A program made the translations under genes and the position numbers. Positions 1 to 8,790 of a stretch of 64,000 nt of DNA are shown here, in pieces. The stretch is from Nymphaea colorata (Eukaryota > Streptophyta > Magnoliopsida > Nymphaeales > Nymphaeaceae), in assembly GCF_008831285.2 (NCBI RefSeq), contig NC_045143.1, forward strand, positions 1,213,503-1,277,502, in the 5' to 3' direction. Positions within the stretch are counted from its first letter, which is position 1; each line of letters begins with the position of its first letter. Below the pieces are notes generated by a model. That model ran no database searches. It was not told the DNA's origin and saw nothing but the letters and a program-made list of their open reading frames with translations.

Positions 1-832
1 GTCGGCGCTCATCAAGCTCGGCGACGCCATTCGATCGATGATGGCCGACTTCGAGGCAGCGATATTGAAGGACTCCTCCAAGGCGCCCGTCCCAGGCAGC
101 GGTCTCCATCCCATGACCCGCTACGTCATGAACTTCCTTTCCGTTCTGGCGGATTACCGGCAAATCATCGCCGACATAACCGCCGACTGCCCCGTCAAGA
201 ACCCGCTCCCGAACGCCATCTCCGAATGCCTCAACAGCGAGCCGATAGCCACACGATTCGCGTGGCTCGTGCTGTCCCTCCTCTGCAAAATCGACGGCAG
301 ATCGGAGCTCTACGGGGACGTCTCCTTCTCCTACCTCTTCCTCGCGAACAACCTCCACTACATCATCCAGAAAGTGCAGAGCTCGGAGCTCCGGGTCGTC
401 CTGGGCGACTCTTGGGTGACAATGCACGCCGAGAAGCTCCGCCAGTACTCGGCTAACTACGAGCGGACGGCGTGGAAAAAGGTCACGACGGCCCTGGCGG
501 AAATACCGGCGGACGCAAACCGGGACAGCGTCCGGCAGGCCTTCCGGCGGTTCAATTTGGCGTTCGAGGAGGCGTATCGAGCGCAGACCGCAGCGGTCGT
601 GGTGGACAGCAGTCTCAGAGAGGAGTTGAAGTCGTCGATTGCGCAGAAGATCGTCCCGGCGTACCGCTCGTTCTACGGCCGGTTTCGAGCTTTCATGCGG
701 AGGGAGGTCGACGGCGAGCCCGCCGTGAAGTTCTCGCCGGAGGACATAGAGAACTGCCTCTCCGGCCTCTTCTACGGGAGCGGCACCGGTAGCGCGCCTC
801 CTTCTGTTCACTTGCGGGCCTCATCTCGCTGA
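1..832 (+). CDS. EXO70 family exocyst subunit, C-terminal half (partial)
   Basis: The reading frame is open from base 2 to the TGA at 830-832 (276 residues). It enters from the left edge, so the start is outside the window. The visible part begins SALIKLGDAIRSMMADFEAA, the family's conserved segment before the C-terminal domain. Recognisable EXO70 motifs follow: HPMTRYVMNFLSVLADYRQ, FAWLVLSLLCKIDGRSELYG, YLFLANNLHYIIQKV, LLGDSW-like VVLGDSW and ANYERTAWKKV. EXO70 binds phosphoinositides and helps tether secretory vesicles to the plasma membrane as part of the exocyst. About half of a typical 600-680 residue protein is present, with no intron, as is common for plant EXO70 genes. The wording looks closest to the plant EXO70H group, but this is from memory. 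GC content is high compared with the AT-rich DNA that follows the stop. Confidence 0.9.
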   Translation, partial: SALIKLGDAIRSMMADFEAAILKDSSKAPVPGSGLHPMTRYVMNFLSVLADYRQIIADITADCPVKNPLPNAISECLNSEPIATRFAWLVLSLLCKIDGRSELYGDVSFSYLFLANNLHYIIQKVQSSELRVVLGDSWVTMHAEKLRQYSANYERTAWKKVTTALAEIPADANRDSVRQAFRRFNLAFEEAYRAQTAAVVVDSSLREELKSSIAQKIVPAYRSFYGRFRAFMRREVDGEPAVKFSPEDIENCLSGLFYGSGTGSAPPSVHLRASSR

Positions 833-1617
833 GTTCCCGGCGCGGAAATTTTTACCGAAAAAGAAAAAAAATTAAATTAAATTAAATTTGTTTATTTGTT
901 TACGTAAATGTACTTTTTACTGCACTCTTATTACTGATTAGTGAGGGGATTGACGTCTATAAAAAAAAAAAAAAAGAATGAGATGAATTTTTTAAGAAAT
1001 TTATTTAGTGTAAAAAAATTTTGATTTTTTACTCTGTTGGTGGATCTGGAATCAATGGATAGGAAAATGATCGTTGAAAAGCAGGACAGCGACAGGCGTA
1101 CGTGGTAAAGTTTTATCAATTTTAATTTATGAGTGAACAACTTTGCAATTTCAGACTGGAATCTGAATATTTTACTGCTTATCTTGCAGATTCATGGTCT
1201 CATGTTTTAATTATTTCACTAAGCTCGTGGATAAAAATATTTAGAGGGTGGTTGAAGAAATGAATAATCGGGATAAGCATCACCGATATAGTATATATGT
1301 GACAACTTGCAAATCCTAAAACCTAAAATAGGAATAATAAAACATTTTATCCAATATATTACTCATTCCTCAACGTCAAACATATGGAAGACTGCCTTGC
1401 CGCCTTGTGTGTAGAGCCAGACGCTTTCATCTCTTATATAAATGTATTGTGTTTTTTTTTTTTTTTTCTGGAGATATTTTGTGGACGCTTTCTGAGGAAG
1501 TCAACGTCCTTCCTCTGCACATAGAACCAGAGGCAGGACCTTTCTGCACACACACACACAGACTCTTATGAGGTGCAGAAATGAAAAAAGGAAAAGTAAA
1601 ACCTGAAACCACTAAGA
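833..1617. other. AT-rich intergenic spacer
   Basis: No supported gene. It begins with the EXO70 3' flank: a short TTAAA-type repeat near 870-890 and an A-run near 961-975. Farther right are a T-run at about 1450-1467 and a short CA repeat at 1550-1560. Confidence 0.6.
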
Positions 1618-1689
1618 TGCGTTTGCCGGGAGTCGAACCCGGGTCTATTGCTTGGAAGGCAATTATCCTAACCGTTGGACTACAAACGC
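1618..1689 (-). tRNA. tRNA-Gly (anticodon TCC)
   Basis: Read on the minus strand from 1689, this 72-nt sequence folds as a tRNA. The acceptor arm GCGTTTG pairs with CAAACGC, followed by discriminator A. The anticodon loop CTTCCAA sits between ATTGC and GCAAT and gives anticodon TCC, which reads GGA codons. The T arm is CCGGG TTCGACT CCCGG, and its GGTTCGACTCC is a good B box. It is identical to the copy at 17716-17787 and nearly identical to the plant tRNA-Gly(TCC) I remember. No intron. CA-rich triplets (CACCAACACCA) lie just upstream on the minus strand, as is usual at plant tRNA starts. T-runs downstream could end pol III transcription. Confidence 0.95.
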
Positions 1690-2419
1690 TGGTGTTGGTG
1701 TCTTTACTGACAAAACTTTTTCATGAAAAGTATTCAAAAAAATGCGACGGCTTATTACATTTAAAAACAAATTTTGGGTATTGACCATTTGAACATTTGA
1801 TTACCTTGGATGATGTTTGGGTGTTAGATTTAATCATGTTATATATTTTCATTTATTTCTAACAAGCTGGATGTTAGATCCTTTGTCCCTAACAAGCGAA
1901 CTAAGCTATAAATTTATGATCCTTGCATTTCTAAAACATTAATATCAAGTCAAAGCCTTCTCTTTTTTTTAACTAGAGATATACATGAACTTCAAGGATA
2001 ATGAGGATCTCGAATTCATATCTGCAGTTGACTGGAATCATGGTTTTATGATACAGCGTGCTTTTTGAGATTTAAATGGTTGTACGTTTTAATGTAATGA
2101 AAAACTCATTCATATACTGGAATTGAGAGATAAAGTCCCCTGACAAATTTATTAAAGAGCCATATCGCAATTTACACATTTCGATAGCACAAAAGCAAAT
2201 CTCTGCATTTTTACTGAACAAAGATTATCTTAAATTGGAACATGTTATGCACAATATATCATTTAAAATCGACACACCTTCTTTGCGAATATGACAAGCT
2301 CAATTAGAAGTTATAATAGCATTTTTCTGCTAGCTAGCTAGCTACCAGAAATATTGTTGCAACGCACCCCTCTTGATGAAGAACAAACAGGTACACATCT
2401 TCTCAAGTTACTTAAATCT
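1690..2419. other. Intergenic spacer and pectate-lyase-like gene 3' flank
   Basis: No gene seen. The right part (about 2200-2419) probably holds the 3' UTR of the minus-strand pectate-lyase-like gene. A small GCTA tandem (tagctagctagcta) lies near 2332-2345. Confidence 0.5.
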
Positions 2420-5300
2420 TTAAGCAGCAGCTTCTTCAGGGCGTGCTACAAGTTGCCATCCTGCAGATAATCTGATGACTTCTTTCAAAGCTTCAGTGGG
2501 TGCTTCCATGGTCCATGTTGGGTATATCTCACCAGCCTTGAAGAAAGTACTGTGGTCGATGTTCTCTAGCAAACCAGATTCTGTATCACTTACAAACAGA
2601 TCCCCTTCAGATCTTATGTAACCAGACCCCGCCTCTTCCTTGTCTGCTGCCTGCTCAAACAACAAGACTGGCTTCTTCAGTGGGATGCGGAAGCAGAATT
2701 AGATCGTTGGATATATTTCATGCATCCAAAAAGGCACCAGAAGCTTGAAAGTACTAAGAGATACCAATGATATGCATTTTCATGTGTTGTCCTAACTAAA
2801 AGCATAGAGGCTGAACCAGAAACTAGTGCGCCCAAAAGTGCCGCTAGGTCTTTGTTTACATTGTTGCCAACTTGTGCTGAACAATGAAAAGCTGTTCTGA
2901 AACAAGTTCCGGAAGTTTTCGATGATGTTAAAAGATGTCTGTGGTTTTACGCATTATATTATCTCAAGATATCATTTACTCATCAATAAGATCGTTTTTA
3001 GATATAACTTCTGTTTTCCATATGAGGCTATACTGCTGCCGAATTCCATGTTTAAATTTGCCTCTTACTTCAACAATTCTCCGAAATTTATATGGTGTGA
3101 CAACGGAATTATAAACCTGCACACAGTACGGTAACAAAAGCAGACAAAAACAGCAGAAATATATCCAGACCATTAAATTTGTATCTTTATTTTCGAGAAT
3201 GCTGACAAGAAAAGAAAAGGAAGATACACTACTATTGAATTTTCTTCATGTACCTTCTCTGTTAGATACTTAAAGGCCTGCTTTTTCTGTCCTGCTTCAT
3301 AGATATTACACTGGGAAAATATCTGCTTTCAACAAAGAAGGGCATTTAACCAAAATTTAGTTCACAACATAAAGAGAAAATGTCGGTAAAGGGAGAGACA
3401 ACAGATAAAGCAAAAGCAAGGACTTTGCTTTCTCCGCACCTGCGATTCAATGCTTGCGCAAACGGCATATATCCCCCAGTTCTTAATGTAGTTATTATAG
3501 AGATGGACCTTTCCAAATCTCACGCGAGGATGTCTTTGACGAGTCCCGTCAAAAAAGCAATGGTGGATTGTCACCCTAATACACCTATCTTCAATGTGAG
3601 TCGGATCTGCTCCGATAAGAATTGTTTTATTATGTTGGGAAAAATGGCATCTGTTGGAAGGACAATGTGAAAAGTGTTAAAGAGGGCACGAGAAGAAGAA
3701 AAAAACTTAGCTGAGCATAAGAAATCTTAGTGCTAAAATTTTAACAACAAACGTAGGAGAACATGTTGAATCTGCTTCAAAAATTCGGATGAAAAAAATG
3801 ATAGATGGTTGAAAAGCACTAAGTTCATAAAAATGTAACAAGAGTATCAGTAACTTTGAACTGGAGAGAAGATAAGCTGGTTAAAGCAATGAAACAAAAG
3901 CACTTGAAAAAAATGTTAGCAGTGAATGACACAGATGTTGAATAAACAGATACTACAAATATTTACAATGCATGAAGAACTTCTCTGGAGTGTCAATTTC
4001 TGTTTATCATATGTTTTTCCATAATCACCTTGAGTAAGCAAAAGATTGTGATTTATTGTTCTTTTCGATTCATTTTTCCTTTCATTCCATCGCTGAAGTT
4101 TATTATTTCACAATGGCTATTTGAAGAATCAAACTTTGCAGCTTTCACAGCCAAAATAGGAAGAAGACGCATTCAAGTTCCATTTGTTATCTTGAGTCAG
4201 AAAATTCATCTGTTATTTCAGTTCTTCATTTTGTCCACTCTCTAAATGCACACACATATATTACGTTTGTTCACTTATATGCGTTTCACATATATTAATT
4301 TGTCTCGAACCTTTCTATTTATCACCTGCCGTGAATTCATCCTGTCCCATTTTAAGTCATCCAACATTTTCAGTACGTCATTGTGCTAGAAGTCGATGTT
4401 AAAGAATCAACAAGGATGTGTATTACTACTTTATATGTTAAAGAATTTACAAGGATGTATATGATGTTGATAAACATCATGTAGATGTCACTGTAAGTCC
4501 TCTATGTAAGGGCATTTGATAGTGTAATACCAATGAAAGTTCCATAGATGCAATCTATAATGTGAAACAATTACCATCAGAACAAAGAGGTTTCTCACAT
4601 AACTAAATAGACTAGCAACTTAAGTTCCAAGGTAAATTAAGGAAACCGTTTTCCAAAGATACCTAAGAAGTCTATGGACTGCATTCTCCTAGGAAAGTTG
4701 TGGAAACAATTCAACTACCCGAAAAAAAAAAGTCACCTGGACACAGTAATATCTGTACTTGCTCGTGTAATGTCAACTAATCCATCATCATAATCACGTA
4801 AGCTACAACGATCGATCCAAATGTGCCTTGATTTTGGCTTAATCTGGATGCAGTCAGCATCTCTTCCGCCTTCAAACTCGAGATTGCAGATGATCACATG
4901 TTCACACTCCTTTAGTTGCAGACCCTTTCCCGTAAGCTTTATCCTCTGGCCACGGCCATCAATTGTTTTATAAGACGATACTTTCAGGTAAGACGACAGG
5001 TGAATTACACCAGAAACTTCAAACACTATCCATAGTGGTTCCTTTCTCCTGCATGCTTCACGAAGTGATCCGAGGCCATCATCTGTACAGCAGAAGCTCA
5101 TGTAAGTTGCAACATTTAATCCATAAATAGGACAAAAACAGTTCCAAATTGTGCTCTTAGATGAATCGGGGGCTGCCTGCGAGGGAGGTGACGCGGTAGA
5201 CGGCCCCATGGAGTCCGCCGATGGCAAAGCGGCCGAAGCCCTCGGCTTGTCCGGCGAGCGCCCTTAGATCCGAATCGACTCGAGAGTAAGGTAGCGCCAT
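2420..5300 (-). CDS. Pectate-lyase-like protein (PL1 family, cytosolic type), 5 exons
   Basis: Exons on the minus strand are 5177-5300, 4737-5082, 3440-3650, 3254-3322 and 2420-2650. Together they make 981 nt, 326 residues. The phases agree at every junction. The start is the ATG at 5300 (MALPYSRVDSDLRALAG), matching the N terminus of Arabidopsis At3g55140-type proteins. Family signatures run in order: FGRFAIGGLHG, DDGLGSLREACRRKEPLWIV, SSYKTIDGRGQRIKLTGKGL, IQIKP, HIWIDRCSLRDYDDGLVDIT, ADPTHIEDRCIRVTIHHCFF, DGTRQRHPRVRFGKVHLYNN and AADKEEAGSGYIRSEGDLF. The parallel beta-helix enzymes cut polygalacturonate by Ca-dependent beta-elimination. RHPRVRFGKVH carries the usual catalytic Arg. No signal peptide is evident, as in this subfamily, so the true substrate is uncertain. 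Two oddities: intron 1 appears to be GC-AG, and about two residues are missing before the conserved Asp in GGRDADCIQIKP. Confidence 0.88.
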
Positions 5301-7200
5301 CCCCTGCTGAGAATATCTGGTAGTACTTTTCAGGACAATGGTAACAGACGGTAGCTGCTGTCGGAGAATATACACGAGGAGGATGAAGGTGCTGGGTGGC
5401 GGCGCTGCAGCCTGCAGTTGGTGGTGGTGGGAAGCCGGAAGCCTGAGCAGCTGCTGCAGACGACGCTTCCCATCTATTTAAACGGTGGGCTAAAACAACG
5501 GCTATTTTTGCCGATGGTGGTTCTTTCTCCTCCGGCAAACTTGGGCACAACGGAAATCCTGTTGTTAGATCCACTAGCAATCGGAAGTAGCAGCAGTTAC
5601 TAACCAACATCATCTAATGAGAGAAAGCGAGAGAAAGAGCAGAAATTCTTACCGGCGGCAGTTACCACCGACGTTTAACGAACACGCAATTTCACTGCCC
5701 AAAAAACGGACGTCCAATTTGTTGCTGATCCCTTATTTCCTTTCTCTTTCTGTTTTTTGGTTGTAAGCTCGAATCAGGAACAAAATAGTTGCTCTTCGGA
5801 TGCGATGTAGCTATTGCCACATTCGACTTATCTGATATTCTAGTCCCATTAACTCGCATTCAGATGTTCAAAATTGCAGAGTCTAATTCAAAGATTTAGT
5901 GTAATGGAAGACGACGGTTGGTGTCCGCAAAAAAATCTATTACGAAGACAATTACTAATTAAACTCCACGTTTTAATTGTTGCCCACCAATCCAAAATCG
6001 AAATTGTGAATTGAGCGTCCAATGTCATTAAAATCCATAGATGCCGTTCAAACATTGATGAACTAATAACAACACCAGTTTCACTTTTTTATTGCTGCAT
6101 TAAATATGTAAAATGAAAAACGCTGCCTCTCCGCAAAATCTGGCTAGTTAAGTTGGCAGTGTCCAAAGCCAAGGGCTGAAAAAGGATGCCCTCAAAGCAG
6201 ATTCTTTAGCAGAAAAACCGGCAAATTAAATGGCAGGTCGAAGGGACATCCATAAACAACTAATTGTAACCGGAACAAATGACAAAAGGCTTAAAGAACA
6301 AAGCTTATTTTTTTCCTCTACTGCTTGGTAAACTTGAGTTAGGGTGCTGGTCATACCAATTTTACGTTAGAAAAAATGCCCCAAGTGATCTCAAGTACCA
6401 GAAGCACTCTTCTCAGCACTCCCTTAGATTTTCCTTTAAAAAAGCAAGTGAAGTAAACTATGCTTTTCATATCAATTTTAAAGGAAACAAAATTCAAACC
6501 TTTACAGAAAGAAGCTTGAGCTCAAGTTTTGGTGATATAACGAAAACGTGCATAAGTTCGAACTTTTTAGTTCAACCTAACCAATACAAGTTAAATGAAA
6601 ACGATCAAAACATAAGTCCGTTTTGTTGTCCAACGAAACTTAAGTGCATTGTTTGCGGGTTGCAGTATACACGGATGCATCAGAATTGAATATTCCTACA
6701 AGAAAGTGCATTCCCTCATTTTTCTTTGTCATGCTTTTCCTTTGCAATTACTATTTCATTTTTTTTCAAAGCCTGGTTATTCACAACTCAGCTGTTTCTA
6801 GCTTATAACTGGATGGTGGGCAGGTCAGACCGTGCTTTTACCAGGCAATGAAAATGTCGCTCACTGGCTGCCTGCAAAGCTGCATTGAACGAATGAAATC
6901 TCTTGCCTTGTACACCTTGTGCGTGCCTCAAACCTGTGGATGGGACAAGGACAAGAATTACATTTAGTTTGAATTGGCTTTACTAAAACCAGAACGAGAA
7001 TTAAACGTTACCACAATATCATAGCTGACCCATTCTGACCCTCGAAGATCAGGTACCGTTCTACGATAAGTAAGGGGGTATGGTGCGTATTATACTCAAT
7101 AATAAGTAGGTTAGGTTGAAGAACCTTGTTGTTGTAAGCATATATTTGTTAAAAACGTCGATGTTCAAGTCGATGACAAGGGCAGGTTATTTGCTATGCT
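5301..7200. other. Intergenic region, left part of the 9-kb gene-poor stretch
   Basis: It includes the 5' flank and probable 5' UTR/promoter of the minus-strand pectate-lyase-like gene (about 5301-5700). An open frame of 136 codons at 6279-6689 has no recognisable motif and reads as chance or repeat-derived sequence. I see nothing else to name. Confidence 0.5.
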
Positions 7201-7381
7201 TTGTCATTGAGTGCGGGGAAGCCATTCGAAAAAGGACTACTCAAATCCTTCTTTTTATTGCCCCTCTAACCCACAACTGCTTCATAACATAACATCATCA
7301 GTTGACATATGGTATATCTGTCAATTAAAGTATAAGTATCTCACTATCACCATTTATAATTTAGAGAAGCAGCGTCCAGGA

Positions 7382-7532
7382 GAATCGAACTGTCGGTGAG
7401 AACTCGCTAATCCAACCTACTATGCCACAAGGAGCTCCCTTTGAGAACTCGCTAATCCAACCTACTATGCCACAAGGAGCTCCCTTTGAGAACTCGCTAA
7501 TCCAACCTACTATGCCACAAGGAGCTCCCTTT
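7382..7532 (-). repeat. tRNA-derived SINE-like piece with three A boxes
   Basis: On the minus strand, TGGCATAGTAGG fits the pol III A-box consensus TRGCNNARYNGG at every position. AGTTCGATTC (7382-7391) fits the B box and lies 25 bases after the nearest A box, which is tRNA-like spacing. The segment with the A box is a perfect 45-bp unit present three times (7398-7442, 7443-7487, 7488-7532), so A boxes fall at 7416-7427, 7461-7472 and 7506-7517 but only one B box follows. The 3' end of the SINE, towards lower coordinates, cannot be placed. No full tRNA cloverleaf forms, so this is not a tRNA gene. Confidence 0.55.
7398..7532. repeat. Perfect tandem repeat, 3 x 45 bp
   Basis: Three back-to-back identical 45-bp units start gagaactcgctaatccaacc and end gctcccttt. 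Identity across all three suggests recent slippage or unequal exchange. They overlap the SINE-like head described above. Confidence 0.95.
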
Positions 7533-7552
7533 TATGCCAAGGGGGCCATTTG

Positions 7553-7980
7553 TAGGGATGTCAATATATCCGATTTGAATCGGATATTCGACCGATCCGA
7601 TCCTAAAAAATCGGATATGGATAAAAATTTAATATCCGATTAAGAAATCGGATCGGATTCGGATTTAATAAATGACATCTGATCGGATTCGGATATACAT
7701 GAATATCGGATATGGATTCAGATCGGATTCATTTTTAGACAAATATCCTCTATCTAATAATTAGAAAATGACAAAATCTGGTTCAAAATTTGGATTCGGA
7801 TTCGGATATAAATATAAAAATCGAACTCGGATTGTAAAATCGGATTTCGGATTCAGATTCGGATATGACTTTGCTTTATTCGAATTCAAATCTGAATCTG
7901 AATCCGAATATATGAATATCCGAAAAAGCGGATATGATTAAAGATGAATTCGATCCGAATCCGATCCGTTGACATCCCTA
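7553..7980. mobile_element. hAT-type MITE, complete, with 8-bp target duplication
   Basis: The 428-bp element begins TAGGGATGTCAA and ends TTGACATCCCTA, a 12-bp perfect terminal inverted repeat of hAT type. It is flanked on both sides by the same 8-bp duplication GCCATTTG (7545-7552 and 7981-7988). hAT transposases characteristically make 8-bp duplications. The inside is a degenerate run of (ATC)GGATTCGGAT words on the left half, mirrored as ATCCGAATCCGAT on the right, so the whole element could fold into a hairpin. There is no coding capacity, so it must have been moved in trans. The empty target can be read as ...ccaagggggccatttgggggc... Confidence 0.92.
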
Positions 7981-8244
7981 GCCATTTGGGGGCTCCCCCA
8001 TTCACGCTGCTTCATGAATTGGGAGCGTCCCGGGATGATAGAGACATATGTTTACGGAAGGTTTCTTCTGGTTGTATTAAATGCTATATATGCGTGAACT
8101 AGTTGTTGTACATGTGATTGTTAACCGTTCTAAAGCGGAGCATGCTGTGGCAAAATTTTTAGTCGAAGATTATAGAGGTGCACGCAGCCAATTAACTCTT
8201 AGTTAATATGACACATCTCTTATAACATCAACTAAGCACTCATT

Positions 8245-8397
8245 ATTTAGCCCAACGAATTACCAAAAAAAAAAGCAATCGGTTCAGCGTTTAAGACGCT
8301 CACGTCTTCTTTTAATATATTCGTCATACTGATTTAGCCCGCAAATTTACATAAAATAAAGGCAATGAGTTCAGCATTTAAAACGTTCATGGCTTCT
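8245..8397. repeat. Imperfect direct repeat, 2 x 66 bp
   Basis: 8245-8310 and 8332-8397 are each 66 bp. They share the framework atttagccc...ttca(g)c(g/a)ttta...cg(c)tca...cttct with scattered differences and are separated by 21 bp. The origin is unknown. They lie between the hAT MITE and the CACTA-like end. Confidence 0.7.
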
Positions 8398-8495
8398 GAA
8401 AATGCGCTCACGGAGCCGACAAGAGTTTTGTCCATATCTTAAAAACGACAAGATGGTTCCATTCTCAGGAAGTATCCGTGATCTCGTCTTGATTT

Positions 8496-8790
8496 CACTA
8501 CAGAAAAAAAAACATTACTGATGGAAAAAAATGTTAGTAAAAATAAGCAAAACGTCATTAAAATTTTTATTGAAGTTTCCACATAAACTTTCAGTAAAAA
8601 TAGTGTCACTAAAACTTTTGCTTACATTTCTCTGCTGTGTTAGTAAAAATTGACCTTTACTAACACGAATGGTTAAATATCATTGAAAAAAATCGGTTTT
8701 GACATTTTATGTTTGTACTTTACTGATGTAAAAATTATGTCACTAAAGTTTTGACAATGTAAAATGCACTTCTTACTGACGAGAAACGAT
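8496..8790. mobile_element. CACTA (En/Spm)-like terminal region, partial
   Basis: It begins CACTACAGAAAAAAAAACA, close to the CACTACAAGAAAA termini of plant CACTA elements. The next 290 bases hold repeated short words in both orientations, such as ttagtaaaaa, tcagtaaaaata, tcactaaaactttt, ttactaacac and tcactaaagtttt. Such subterminal repeats are where CACTA transposases bind. No matching right terminus (TTTTTCTGTAGTG type) was found nearby, so this is either one end of a broken element or a diverged MITE. No transposase coding sequence is visible. Confidence 0.45.

Noticed and set aside
6279-6689. 136-codon open frame in the intergenic region
   Set aside because: No recognisable domain, no codon pattern like the real genes, no splice partner. 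Probably chance or repeat-derived.
7211-7643. Repeat-encoded peptide of three MPQGAPFENSLIQPT units
   Set aside because: Product of the 45-bp tandem repeat, whose unit length is a multiple of three. The pol III boxes on the other strand explain the sequence better.
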